NCBI GenBank assembly: GCA_002205965.3 | Contig: NADL03000015.1 | Location: forward strand, 124,001 to 188,000 | Origin: Kappaphycus alvarezii | Taxonomy: Eukaryota > Rhodophyta > Florideophyceae > Gigartinales > Solieriaceae | Direction: 5' to 3' | Length of the DNA stretch: 64,000 bases | Made by a program: the position numbers and the translations under genes | In this document: piece after piece, positions 21,903 to 33,586 of the stretch | How the letters are laid out: each line of letters opens with the position of its first letter | How positions within the stretch are numbered: position 1 is the stretch's first letter | Notes under the pieces: model-generated | The model's input: only the letters and a program-made list of their open reading frames with translations | Told to the model about the DNA's origin: nothing | Database searches by the model: none

Positions 21903-22909
21903 CAGACTTTGTCATCGACGCCTTGGTCACCAGGGTTCAGACTCAGTGCTAAGGAAAATGCTGAAAGACGGGTCTCTCCAATGTCCTTCAGCAACACAGG
22001 ATAATTGTGAACCATGCACCGCTGGGAAGTTTCGAATATCTTATAAGGCAGTATCACTAAGGCAACGAAACCAGGTCATCTACATGTAGATGTGCGAAAA
22101 ATCAAACAACCATCTATCAGGGAAGACAAGTACCTGGTTACAGTTGTTTATGAAGCAACAAGGTATGTGTCATCAAAAACCGTGCAGAAAAAAGGAGATA
22201 CGTCTGCAGAGCTGATTCGTTTCCAAAAATGGTTTGAGCGACAAGCTGAGTGTACTGTAAATCAGTACATTCGGATGGTGGAAAATAGTTTCACCACAGA
22301 CAGTGTGTACTTGCTCAGGATGGTTTTGAGATTACCCTAGTTCTGCATACACCCTGCTCCAATGGACTTGTCGAAAGGACACAAGGTGTCATCAATGCCG
22401 CAAGAACTTCTCTCCATGAATCTAACCTGCCCTCGTTATTGCCATATGCTGTCAAACATGCAACCGATGGAAAGAATGGCATACCTTATGCAACGACTGG
22501 TATATCTTCCTATGAAGCCTTGTTCGGAATAACGTCGCCATTTCTGAAGCATATGAGGGTATTCGGATGCAAGGTATTATATCTACGTGATCCAGGTAAG
22601 AAAGTGAAGTCAGACAATTTTTCTGCTCTCATGGAAATAGGTATCAATTTGGGTCGCGAGAAAGGCGGCATTTACACCATTTTGACTAAGAAGGGCATTG
22701 TACGGACAAAACACGTCAGGTTTTTTGAACAAGACTTCCCCACGATGTTAAAATTTCAGGATGTCGCAGAACTGAGAGTACTTAGGAAACAATCTAGAGA
22801 AACCTGTGGAATCTGGTCTCTTCTGAGGATGATGAACCGGATTCGCATTCGGAATGCGCTGATGAAAGAAGTCTTTCAGACAATGAACAATGCTTACAGG
22901 ATCAATTGA
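21903..22909 (+). pseudogene. copia integrase region
   Basis: Integrase joins element cDNA to the target. The HHCC zinc domain is present: HRRLGH at 21913-21930 and CEPC at 22006-22017. The DDE core begins with HLHVDVRKIKQPSI (first Asp near 22088). The second catalytic site, S-D-G-G near 22273, is in a different frame from its flanks, so the adjacent frame reads IRMVENSF instead. The third site is in SNGLVERTQGVINAARTSL near 22363. The C-terminal part (22439-22909) has GISSYEALFGITSPFLKHMR and VFGCKVLYL, as in intact copia integrases. Three or more frame changes inactivate it. Confidence 0.9.
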
Positions 22910-23083
22910 ACAGGGCAAGTCAGGATGAGATTATGAAAATGCTAGAACATGTACCTGATGATGATTTTGGACAAGATAAACAAGCAAATTCTATCTTTCC
23001 TAGAAAAAATTACAACTAGAGATGACCCTACGCTCCGGGATGCTTTGAAAAGCGATGAAAGCACGCAATGGAAGTAAGCAATA

Positions 23084-24100
23084 ATGGAAGAATTAGACAC
23101 ATTACGCCAAAATACAACCTGGATAGATGAAACGACCTCCAAACGAACTGAGCGACCTATTCCGTCTGCCTTTTTTCTAAAATTGAAAAGGGATGCAGAA
23201 GGAAATCTGGCTCGGTTCAAAGCCGGACTTGTGGCAAGGGGTAATTTACAGCCCACCCATCGTTCTGGAGCCTCGGATTTCTATGCACCTATGGTCAGCA
23301 TTGAGATTTTCAGACTACTTCTGATGCTATCAGCTGCATTTGGCTGGAGAATGAAACAGCTTGATGTAAAGGGGGCGTTCCTCTGTGCAGAACTCCCAAA
23401 AAAAACCCGGTTTCGATTAGGATCCCTCGAATCCCTGGGATTGGAGGTGCGAACGGACAAACCGTAAAGTTGCGCAAGAGATTGTATGGGAGTCGACAGG
23501 CTGCAAAACTTTGGTATAGAAAGCTGGTCGACAAACTGAAGTCAACCGGTTTCAAACAGCTTGGCATGCAAAAATGTGCCTTTAAGCTTCAAATGGGAAA
23601 GAAGATGGCGATTCTTGTGTGCTATGTCGACGATATGGGTTTATTCGGAGATTAGAACTTGATTAAGTTTGTAACAACCAAAATTGGCGAGAGTTTTGAG
23701 GTAACAGACTTGGGCAAGCTGTCCTTTTTTGTTGCTCTGAAGATCGAGGATCACGACTCTTTCATGTCTCTTTTACAACCCGCCTACATTAATCATATCA
23801 TCAACACTGGAATGATTTCTGCAAACCCACAAAATCCACGCTGCCGATGGGTTATGTATTGTGCGAAAGAAACAGCTTTAGATGCAAAAAAGACAGATGA
23901 AATGCGAGATGTACCATATCGCGAAGTGCTAGGTTCTTTTTTGCATATGGCCACACGAACAAGATCTGATATAGCAACAGCGGTTTCCCTTATCGGAAAA
24001 TTCTCTGAATCCCCAGCACAAAGCCACTGGAATGCAATGAAGTATTTGATACTTCATTGCCTTCCAGTGATTGATTGGGACGAAGAACTTTGGCCTAAAC
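23084..24100 (+). pseudogene. copia reverse transcriptase (RVT_2)
   Basis: The RVT_2 core is clear: MEELDTLRQNTTW, then ARFKAGLVARGNLQ, QLDVKGAFLCAELP (23363-23400), KRLYGSRQAAKLWYRKL, and the catalytic YVDD at 23623-23634 (CYVDDMGLFGD). The C-terminal connection follows: FEVTDLGKLSFFVALKIE and PYREVLGSFLHMATRTRSD. Stop codons at 23465-23467 and 23653-23655 and frame changes break it into three pieces, but the catalytic residues survive. An unusual perfect-looking hairpin sits at 24025-24069. Confidence 0.93.
24025..24069. repeat. 21-bp inverted repeat with 3-nt loop inside copia pol
   Basis: CACTGGAATGCAATGAAGTA T, loop TTG, then ATACTTCATTGCCTTCCAGT G: 20 of 21 pairs match. In related elements this position codes the ...HWNAMKYLI... 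segment followed by unrelated sequence, so the right arm looks like a templated inverted copy of the left. Confidence 0.9.
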
Positions 24101-24109
24101 ATTGCCAAA

Positions 24110-24600
24110 GGAGTGAACACGGTATCATTCGAGGCTTATCCAGACGCAGATTGGGCCCGCGATGAAGAGAACCGTAATTCGCGGTCTGGCGTAGTACTTC
24201 CTTGAATGGCACTCCGTTCTTGTGGACATCTAAGAAGCAATCCAGTGTTGCTCTATCGACGTCTGAGGCATAATTTATCGCCCTTTCAGCATCCGTCAGG
24301 GATTTATATTGGGCTCGGGAGTTCCTAAAGGAACTGTGATTTGATACTGGTTGTCCGACTAAGACTTACAAGGACAACCTCGGTGCTATTAACTGAACTA
24401 CCAATGTACCAGGGCTTCGTCATGCCAAACTCATAGCTATCAAATACTACCACGTTCGAGAGTCAGTTTAATCTCAGGAATGCGAGATCTTCTACGTTCC
24501 ATCCGAAAACAACAAAGCAGATTCGCTCAAAAAGTCTCCATCTCCTGTTTCAACAACTCACCACCGAGATCTTCTCCAAGTTGTCAACGTGACCTCGAGG
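24110..24600 (+). pseudogene. copia RNase H region
   Basis: RNase H degrades the RNA strand of the hybrid. The first catalytic block reads YPDADWARDEENRNSRSG (about 24139). The STSEA-FIALSAS block contains TAA at 24271-24273 where family members have Glu, so a catalytic carboxylate codon is now a stop. TYKDNLGAI and LRHAKLIAIKYYHVRES follow in frame, then EIFYVPSENNKADSLKK near 24484, the standard end of copia pol. The polypurine tract lies just downstream. Confidence 0.9.
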
Positions 24601-24605
24601 GGACG

Positions 24606-24919
24606 TGTCCGGTAATCAATAGTCACCCGTATACTGCGAGGTAATACTTGACAAAAACCGGACTCATCTTTCTCTCGTCAATTCATGCTTGTAGTAACTA
24701 CCACGTAATGTACAGTATGTCTTACGTGGACTTAAGCCGGTATTCGAGCATTACGTTTTAATGGCTAGTCATACTGAATCCAGTAGAGTTTATTGCATCA
24801 CACTTGAACAGTCATATGTTGTTTGGAGGATGCTCTAACAGTATATAGTCATCCCACACCGTAGTAATCTCGGCGACCTGGCAAGAGCCAAGGAGTCCTC
24901 ACACACATAACCTTGATCA
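24606..24919 (+). repeat. 3' LTR of copia element
   Basis: 314 bp, nearly identical to 19994-20308. The visible differences are confined to the first ~75 bp plus one C/T change near the middle. Confidence 0.95.
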
Positions 24920-24924
24920 ACTTT
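24920..24924. repeat. 5-bp target site duplication ACTTT (right)
   Basis: Matches 19989-19993. Confidence 0.95.
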
Positions 24925-26479
24925 TATACACCCTTAAAGCATCAATTTCGTTGTTGTAAAGTATCAAAGGCTGTTAGAGAGGGTTTAATTTAGCCTCTGA
25001 GTGGTACTTTTTTTCCAAATCTTCTTTTTTTGCTAATTCACGGCATTATTTGTCGGGGTTAGGTCATTGTGTGTCTCGCAGGCTGCTTATCATATTTAGC
25101 TCGCTCCGGATTTGCAGAGTTTTCTTGGAGTCGGACTTGAATATTTGTGACTTAATTACTTTTGGAGCTTTATGAAGGACCTGATTCCATTTTTTGTCTT
25201 CAACACCTTAATCCAAACTTTCATCTACGCATTTCGATAGGTCTGGAGTCGTAAATGCGAGTTATGGTAGTCTACTGTAGTGCTTGCAATGAGATTTTCT
25301 ATTTTTTATCTCTGAGTGGTAATTCCATTGCTTCTGCTGTATAAGGGAAGTTCAACTCCGGAAAGATCGTTTCAGATCTCCACTATGATTCTATAGGTAA
25401 TTTATTTGAGCTCTCTATACTCGAAGGTGGTATAAATTTAAGCGTAGATCTTGCAATCGACAGTGAATAGTTCCTCGTTGTCTTCGAGTTATAAGAATGT
25501 AGAAACACAAGTAATGCATAAATTCTTTGCACTAAGCCCCGGGTATCACAATGAAAGTAGGGTATTTGGCAGTTTATTGCAACAAAAAATGTCCAGTTTC
25601 CTGTCCTGAATAGGCTATCCTCTTGGTACTTTCACTACGTGTATAAGCATATATGCATAATGAAAATTATTCAATTACCATACGACTTGATTAGAACGCC
25701 ATATTTTATATCGAATGATCTAGATTTTTTCTATTTGCGCTTTATAGTTGATGGGGATTGAGAATACCAACTTGGTAATGGCAGTGACTTTGATTTTGCT
25801 TGGATGTATCAAGAAAAGGTAGGTGTGTGCTTGCAAAATGAGTCCGAGAGCCATTTAAATATTGCTCAGAGGATGGCATACAATCAGTTACTGTTCGCAT
25901 AATTGATTTAGCCAGTAAACACTATAAGACCAACTAGCCTTATCCTATCTAGCATTCACCATGCCTTTGACGTAGTAGCGGGTACTGAAGTTCTGTTGAG
26001 GACAATTGGGAAATGCTTGGAGCGGATGGAAGAGAATTGGAATGGATGTAACACCATGGAAAGGACGTTTTCTTACGCGCTACGCAAGTTTCTGCAAACG
26101 TTTTGGAAATGAAAATGTCTTAGCGATTTATTGGCAAAGGGCTGAAGCGAACGGGGAATGTTCTAACTCCGACTGCAGACTGAGACAAATTCTCTGATAC
26201 TTACCATTATGTTTACCTCAATTATCCATGTAATTTGGACCAATACTTCGCGTTCCTACATTTCCATCTTCATTCCACCTATTCTGTCAAACAAAAACTC
26301 ATCCTCCCTCTCTTCAACGATCATGTTACTTAAAATAAATCATTCTCCAACAACAAATTGATTATCCTATTCCTACCACGACCTGACAGGAACATCTAAT
26401 ATTTTGAATTGCGTACACAAAACTCAAAACAAGCATTCCAAACATTTTATGACTCTCTGTTGTTGTGCAATAAATGTTT
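24925..26479. other. AT-rich region without recognisable gene
   Basis: No domain-bearing frame and no terminal repeats seen. The 63-codon frame at 26006-26197 is unremarkable. Confidence 0.4.
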
Positions 26480-27164
26480 TTATGTGCTTATCTTCCAAAT
26501 TATTTGGAGATGAATTAAAAAATTTACATTAGTTATATCTATCTGCCAAAAACGTTTCCCCAACAGAACCTCTGAGAGCCAATGTTGTAGCTTGGAATGA
26601 TTTTGAGGTATACGTAATTCATAACTTTTCTGAACTACAGACCATCCGGATCTATATTCGGAAATCCTAGAAAAGTGCCATACACCATGCTTCATATCAC
26701 TGAAAACTTCCATGCGGAGATTGGGTCCAGAATCTTCCCTTTCAATAATTCCATGCATTGATACAGAATACTTTTCCCAATCCTCTTCATAACAGTAAAA
26801 AATCCCATACATCCGAGGAATTGAACGGAACTAAAATGAGGCCCAACTTCTTTGCGCTCCGTCATCGGAGGGTGACGCAAATAGTTTTCTTTGAAGTATA
26901 GTTCAGCACGCCCGCAAACTCCCTTTCATCATAATGCGCCAGTATATTCCCCAATTTCGCACGTGTCGCCCCCGAAATGAGAAGAATTATGTGACACACA
27001 TGCCCTAGAGCGAATAACACCTCGGCCAGTTGGTATGCGCTTTTTCTTCCAGAAGCGTTGGAACGCAAGGCAGCCCAAAATAACTGACTAATCGAACATA
27101 TAGCTTCTAGTGCATGGTTGGAGAGGTATTTTGGAATCCTAAATCCCCTTTCCAACTTAGCCAA
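26480..27164 (-). pseudogene. Unrecognised protein-coding relic, two frames
   Basis: Two adjoining minus-strand frames read like genuine protein. The upstream one, 27164-26862 (100 codons), contains IPKYLSNHALEAICSISQLF then AYQLAEVLFALGHVCHIILL, with a hydrophobic helix and good residue variety. The downstream one, 26812-26480 (110 codons), contains MYGIFYCYEEDWEKYSVSMH, SDMKHGVWHFSRISEYRSGW and HSKLQHWLSEVLLGKRFWQI. They are separated by about 50 bp and one frame change, and the third frame bridges them (26880-26692). I do not recognise a family; it could be a decayed host gene or an unfamiliar element protein. The balanced composition in AT-rich surroundings is the main reason to list it. 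Confidence 0.3.
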
Positions 27165-28580
27165 CGTAAAATGGGGACGAACATAAAAGATCTATCTCGT
27201 TTCATTTCATTATTGGCACAAAATACTGCATCATGAACTTTTTGTGTGCATTCGGAACCATTCGCAAAATATTTAGCCGTCTTTCATTTCTCTAGTACCG
27301 TCAGAAGTTTTTTATGACACTTGCTCATTGACCAAGTCGGATAATATTAAGATTATTAGGTATTACTCATCATCATGTAGTAGCTCGTTTACACGGCAAT
27401 CTGCTGTTTATTCCGTCTCACTTTCACTCTCTGCTATATAGTTATCCAAAATTTCGGTATTTGATAAAATAATTGCTTTGAGTTGCAGATTAATATTAGT
27501 TTGTCAATTAAAACAAGTCCTGACAGCTGTCAGGAGGAATCTGGGCGTAATAGAGGATAGTCCGCCAAAACGTAAGTCAAATATTGCTTTGGGGAGGTGG
27601 CTGGATTCGATACGGGAGAAAATACCGCCATGAATGCTGCTTAGATGATATACCTACATGCTGTGGTTTTCGTAGGTCAACTAATGTAAGAGTAGAGTAT
27701 AACAGCGTTAGAGTGACTGGCACAGGAGATTCACGTTCCTGGAAGTACGAGAAAATAATTCTTAAAAAATTCGATGTAGCAGATGCTTTATTTTACCGTG
27801 GTCGGATAGAATGAAAAATATACAAATTCGGTGAACATTTTGGGCTACAGTTGTCTATAGCACCAGTGAAAGAAATAGGGAGGTTTGTGATGAAAATTTT
27901 GAGAAGTTAAAACAGAAGTAGAGACGGCAGAAATTGTGACCTAGTTCTCACCTATTGGGGGGAGAAAACTCCATATTTGAGGCTATTACATCAGTAAGCG
28001 TATTGCTTGTTGGTGTAGACTGTTCAGCTTTTAGATACAAGTAATTTTTATGTGTTCAATGACTTGCCTAAAAGACTGTTGATTTTTTAGCAGTATTTTT
28101 CCCCAATGAGAATGTGAGTGTTGAACGCCGTGGCTCGAAACTTTGCCAATCTATAGGGGAATACTAAGGAAAACAAGACCCACAAAAGATGATTCACAAT
28201 GATTGCGTCACGTCCAACATTGATCCAATTATATAAATAAAAGTCAATTAATGTATCTAATTGATAACGCCAGTATATATTAATACCTAAATTGACTAGA
28301 TGTTTATCGCAAATTAGAGCCATTTTAATTTTTTTCCAAATTTGAGGTGCTCGGTCCAAAATTTAGCTTTTCTTTGAACCTGTAATAATAGAATCGAAAG
28401 TTGTGAACTTGTATAATTAATCCTTACTACATGATCGAAACATAAAATGAAACTTCTATTCCAAAAATATTTGAAAACAATTGTAATTTTGTTTTGAGGT
28501 ACTTTTTTCTTCTCTGCTCTATTGAGATTTACATAGGGAAATCTAAAATATTTTTTGAGCTATTTCTTCTTCCGACAACC
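27165..28580. other. AT-rich region without recognisable gene
   Basis: The minus frame at 28087-28359 (90 codons) is Ile/Leu/Tyr-rich and unrecognised. It may trail the Tc1-like relic just upstream on that strand. Confidence 0.35.
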
Positions 28581-28710
28581 CAGTAAGTCTACGAATGCGT
28601 TCAATGTATCATTAAAAGCATCAGCTTTATACCCTTTACATTAATATTTTGTAGCAATTTTTCCCCAGAAATTCTCAATGATAATAAGATCGATTGATAC
28701 GAAAAAGAAA
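28580..28710 (-). pseudogene. Tc1/mariner-like transposase scrap
   Basis: On the minus strand, ATG-independent reading gives SIDLIIIENFWGKIATKY, a stop, then CKGYKADAFNDTLNAFVDLL. The S-x-D-L-x-x-I-E-N-x-W-G block matches the third catalytic motif region of Tc1/mariner transposases (usually SPDLNPIENLWG). Nothing else of the protein is clear, and upstream sequence is broken. It could instead be a DDE_Tnp_4 scrap (IIVENFFGRM), but the D-L-x-x-I-E-N spacing favours Tc1/mariner. Confidence 0.4.
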
Positions 28711-31190
28711 GATGTAAAATTTTAGCAACACTTTTCTATATTTCTGACTTTTGCAGGAAATAATGATCATATTAGGATACCGCGTACATCCCATATCATT
28801 TGTCGATATTCCAAAGAATAGTTATCGAATAAACACTTACGGAGAACTAATTCCACAGAACCGTTCTTGATTTTAAAAGGGATTTATAATGAAGGAAAAC
28901 GTGCATAAATCTTTTTGGTATTTCCTTTGGTCGCAATTTGCAGGAATTTTTTCTGTATTTACTGCTCCGCATACTGATAGGGAGAAAAGAAAGTCAAAAG
29001 TTTCGAAGGCTGTTTTTTCTGGGAGCACATAGAGACTTCATGCCAGAATTTCCAATCTGTAATACGGACAATAGATTTATTACATGATTTTTCGATATGA
29101 GTCTGAGCCATACAAACAATTCAGAAATATTTCATTCATACAATTATAGTATCAAAAATTCATGTAAAACTGTACGTATTTATGATAGGATTCATGCAAT
29201 TTAAAATTCCGGTGACGAAAATGTCCATTTTGAGGTTAGTCAATTAGTTTTCTTAAACTATTATTTCACAGTGTTTTGAATTTTCGATTGCAAGAATGTA
29301 ATAACATGCTTCCTAATTTCTCTCTAACCAGTCAATTTCGACAATAATTTGGCAAATTATTTGAAATATATATAATATTAACAAGCCTATTCCAAAAAAG
29401 TTTTGCACATTTTTGACCTTTGACCCTTTACTACAGTTTTAACTTAAATTTTCTGACTAATTTATGAATCTAAATATCAAATTGATATTTAAAGTAATTA
29501 AAATAAACTTCAGTAATCAACTTTTTACAAATATTCCCCTTTTCCGTAAATAAGTACCCCAATTTTTGCTTTCTTAATTATTTTTCATTAATTCCGGATT
29601 CAAATCAGATTTTTTTGTAATTGATTTTCCTTTATTTTCATAAAATATACTCGAATTCAAAGCTCCCTCTTACCGATAATGTAAACACATCAACTGGAAA
29701 CCTTCATTAAATGCCAAGCACATCATTTAACTGCGGTTTCCACAAAAAAATCTTCAGCTTTTTTGTTTACAAAAATAGTAAAGAGGAACTAAAAACTTTA
29801 GAACTGAAAAAAATTAATTCATTACGAAATAAAGCATGTTTGATTTCTGTTATTACCAACGCAGCTCATTTCGATTGCTCTCAAAGTTCCAACCTGGTCC
29901 ATTATTACCGAAGATGATAACCCAAAAGAAAGGAGAAACAAAGCAGCTCGAAAACTGGAGTGAAACTACTGCAGAACAGCATTTACATCAACACTAATAT
30001 CTTTAATTTTTCCCTCAATTTATATTGACTGTTTCAGTCCAAAATAAATGTCCAATCCACGCAATAGTCGGCTTTTTATTCAAAATAAGATAATTTTTGT
30101 TTAAAGTTTTATTAACTGCATATAATCTGTGATTGTTTCAACTTTTTCGTAGAAAAATGAAATTTTTAGGTATTTCTTATTCAAATTACAAGATCAAACC
30201 AAATATTTAATCACTGGGAGGACGGAAAGATTTTTTTATTTGGAAATTTCAGCGCGAAAATTTAATTTAACTTGGATATCTATATCGCAATTATTGCTCT
30301 GATTGTATTCGCTAGCACGGGGAAATTATTTCTCAGCTAAATTGAAACGAGAAAACGAAATTCAATTTGATTCTTGTATTAGCTTCTGATCTTACTCAGT
30401 GGTCTCAGTACAACAAAGACCGAAAGTAACGGTATAAATCTTTTAATCAAGTTCCAACTAGTCTTATCTTCTCTTCACGGCTTCTGGTAGATAAATCTTG
30501 ATATTTAAATTTGACTACTCCAATTTGCACCAAAAAAGCATTGAAATGCAGGGTAGACAGGGTTTATTCTAATTCATCTTGTTAAATCTAATATTTTAAA
30601 TGAAAATTTTGAAAGAATTAAGGAGATCGAAATGTAAAGCAGCCTGTATATTTCGATAATGTTCCATTTTATTTCTTTTATTGTAACCATTATGGAACAG
30701 AAACGGCCATGTGTTAATATCAGCCTAAGTTATCCGTACATGCATTTTGGTTATCCTTGCGTGCTCTTTGAATTAAATAATTCAATAATTAAAAGAACCA
30801 ACGTGGTTAAACTAAGAAAGCCTGAAGTATAATTTAATGCCAGATTTAAAAGTCCTATGCGCATGCGCATCAAGCGGTGCACGGTACTGTTAATATTATG
30901 CGCTTTAGAACAAATTATTGTATGTGCTATCATAAAAAATTCACCCTCGTCCTGCATAAGGAATTAAAAAATAGCGAGTTTACGCCACCAATTTTCAGAA
31001 CTAGATATGCCTAAAATCATAACCAAATTATGGGCCAAAAATCAATTGCATAATTCTGCAATTTTCTGGCGATTAGTCTTTCGACACAACACGAGAGCAC
31101 CTCCCTTAAAAGACCAATACAGATTCATAGCCTCTCTAACATTTTCATCTAGAACTCCTTTTGGAATTGTCACCTCATCTTCAATCAATC
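28711..31190. other. AT-rich gene-free stretch
   Basis: Very AT-rich with long A/T runs. Short frames only, no motif seen. Confidence 0.5.
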
Positions 31191-31203
31191 CTTCAGTGCA
31201 GGA

Positions 31204-33110
31204 ATTATCACTCCAACCTCTTCAGCCTGGTCTTTTCCTGTCGTAATTGTGACAAAGAAGGACGTAAAGTCCCACTTTTGTGTGTAGTAGCAAGCGCTGA
31301 ACCAACGAATGAAGGCTGACCGCTGCCCGCTGCCCAAGATCGAAAAAATATTGGATGGTGTGAAGGGAAGCTCCATCTTTACAACCCTGGACCTCTTCGC
31401 AGGGTATTAGCAGATCCTCATAAGCGAAGAATGCAAAGAGATGACTAATATCGTATGCCGCTTTGGTACATTCAAGTTCGAGGGGATGCCCTTTGGCCTG
31501 ATGAACGCGCCGTCTACATTCTAGCGAATGATGGATTACATCTAGAAAGTTATAAACTTCGCTCTAGTATATCTGAGAGACGCCGAGCGGAACTACTCCG
31601 TGTGCGAAACGGAAGCTCTTACAGTCATATTCGCACTTTGGAAGTTGCGAGTGTTTTTGCTTTCAACCGAGAACTTCAAACTCATAATTTAAACTCAGGC
31701 CCTTCAGTACGCCTTTCAGAAGAGCGACGTTCACGGAAGATTGGCACGATGGCTATAATTTTTATCTGAATACGAGTTCGAAGTGGAATATCGTCCGGGC
31801 ACAAGGAATGGAGGTGCCGACTATCTTTCACGCGTAGTGCACGAAGGGCCAGAGGCGCCCCAAATGTCGAAGAAGGAGACTTTGTTGGTGTGGTGAACCC
31901 TGTGTGCTCATCCAAGACTCCCGCTATAGAACCATATTTGGTTGATGTCACTCGCTACATCAAACGGCAAAATAATTAAGAACAAGATATCTCTAAGCGC
32001 TGCTCGATAAAACGCGCCGCTAATCACTTCATGATGTGGGAAGTAAAGCTGCTGAGGCGTACGAAGAATGTCCTCCACACGAACCCGAAAACAAAGGACA
32101 GGTCCGGGATTCTGAAAATATTCCACAAAGAAGTGGGGCACTGGAATAGGGAACAACAAAACAGTTCTTTTATCGACCAACATTAGTGGCCTCAAGTCCA
32201 TCGGGACATTCATGAATACGTGAAGAGCTGTGAGGGATGTCAAAAAGCCAAGCCCTTGATCCCTTATCGAACTACGCTGAGCATTCCGCTCAAGAATATC
32301 TTCGAAACCTACTCTATAGACTTCGCCGGACCCTTCCCAAGGACAGAAGTGGGAAACAAATTCCTTCTTATCGCCATCGAGCATCTGACGGGCTGGAAAA
32401 TTGCCACCGCAAGTGAGACCGCATCCGCAGAAGTCGTGAGCTCATTTATGGAAAAGAAGATCATTTCCCTTTTTGGCCCCCCGAAGACCGTTGTATCTGA
32501 AAATGATGGATGTTTTACCGCTTCTACACTCGTTTACTTCATAAATAGGAATAGAATTGATTGGAGCACCGTTATGACTTGTGCTCCGATTTTAAACGAC
32601 CGAGCTGAGAGGATGTTTCCCACTATAAAGAACGCATTAAAGAAAGGGTGATTGAACGAGTATCTGACTGGTAACAGTAGCTCCCCCAAGTTCTTTATGG
32701 CTACCGCCGCCGACGATTTGGAAGAGGTGGCTCCCCGTTCCAACTCATGTTCGGATTGGTACTGCGCATAGATCCGTCTGACCTCGCTTCGTTGATACGA
32801 AAACCTTCAGAAGAGCATCGCTGGCTAGAGCTGCTGGATACCTTAGCGCTTCGTGCGATGAGGGTCTATATGCAGATGCAGCGGCTTGGTAGGGAAGTCG
32901 CAACTGTACAACCCCGAATGTTTAATACTATAGGTTTCGGTCGCATACGGAAAGGCCTTAACGTCCACGGCCAAACAGCCGGCTTTCAAGTCCAGTTTCT
33001 TCGGACAGAATCGCATTTGTAAAGCAGCTCACTCTGGTTACTGGCTAACCTCTTACGGGGGTAGGCGTTCACGACGAGCTATTCATGTGACACACCTGGT
33101 GATTACTCTT
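31204..33110 (+). pseudogene. Ty3/gypsy pol remnant, internally deleted
   Basis: From 31204 the frame reads IITPTSSAWSFPVVIVTKKD, FCV-stop-YRALNQRMKADRCPLPKI, SSIFTTLDLFAGY, then RFGTFKFEGMPFGLMNAPST F (to about 31543). These are gypsy reverse transcriptase blocks in order. Directly after MMDYI the sequence jumps to RNase H (ERNYSVCETEALTVIFALWK near 31593, then LSEYEFEVEYRPGTRNGGAD at 31756-31834), so the YxDD palm motif, thumb and first RNase H Asp have been deleted. Integrase follows: a GHW...H and CEGCQ zinc module (about 32115-32250), then YSIDFAGPFPRTEVGNKFLL, VVSENDG and RAERMFPTIK (32220-32651). The tail at 32747-33110 matches the usual gypsy pol C-terminus. Integrase after RT marks Ty3/gypsy. 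Confidence 0.9.
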
Positions 33111-33226
33111 TGCGCCCATTTTTCCTACAGAGTAAATTCCTGAAGCCGTCCTATAGACGACGGCCCGTAGTTTTCTTATGTTGTTCCATTTATTCTCGTC
33201 TGCTGTTTCTGTCATTTATTCATCGT

Positions 33227-33586
33227 ATGAGTAAAATTCGAATTCATCATCATATTTTATCAAACTCAATGAAACTCTTGCTGCAATATAAAAGGATTCG
33301 TGAAAGAAGAAGAAAAGGTTTTCAATCAACTGAGAAGGTCAAAAAATGGAATGAACTGCCCTCTAACGCTGATCTGCAGAAGAAGAAGCTACCGGGGCCC
33401 TTAAACGACGACGCTGACGTTCCTTCTTTTTGGGATCCTGCGAAGACTACAGAATCGTTATATTACGAGGCGGGATATCCTGACCACTCAATGGAACTAG
33501 ATAGCGCACATCGACGATTTTCAATTAATCGTCTTGGTTCTCCTCGCTGGAGCAAATCTTTAGGAATGATTCGGAGAATCGCATAG
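33227..33586 (+). CDS. Hypothetical ~119-residue protein, perhaps retroelement-derived
   Basis: Following the gypsy pol end, a frame open from 33110 has an internal Met at 33227. It begins MSKIRIHHHILSNSMKLLLQ, is strongly basic (KRIRERRRKGF), then turns acidic and Pro-rich (PLNDDADVPSFWDPAKT) and ends GMIRRIA. I do not recognise it. The position, directly between a gypsy pol and a LINE, suggests it belongs to one of them or to the 3' part of the gypsy element, but it could be a small host gene. Confidence 0.25.
   Translation: MSKIRIHHHILSNSMKLLLQYKRIRERRRKGFQSTEKVKKWNELPSNADLQKKKLPGPLNDDADVPSFWDPAKTTESLYYEAGYPDHSMELDSAHRRFSINRLGSPRWSKSLGMIRRIA

Larger units (their letters stand above)
19994..24919 (+). 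mobile_element. Complete Ty1/copia LTR retrotransposon, coding-dead
   Basis: The element is 4926 bp, bounded by TG...CA LTRs (19994-20308 and 24606-24919) and flanked by ACTTT on both sides. Domain order is gag, protease, integrase, reverse transcriptase, RNase H, with integrase before RT, the diagnostic Ty1/copia order. The region after the 5' LTR (GGTTATGGGCCCAGAGC) is the likely tRNA primer-binding site, and GAGGGGACG just before the 3' LTR is the likely polypurine tract. Every coding domain carries stops or frame changes, and the protease Asp and one gag zinc-ligand Cys are substituted, so it cannot move on its own. The LTRs differ at only about five positions plus one 1-bp indel. Confidence 0.97.
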
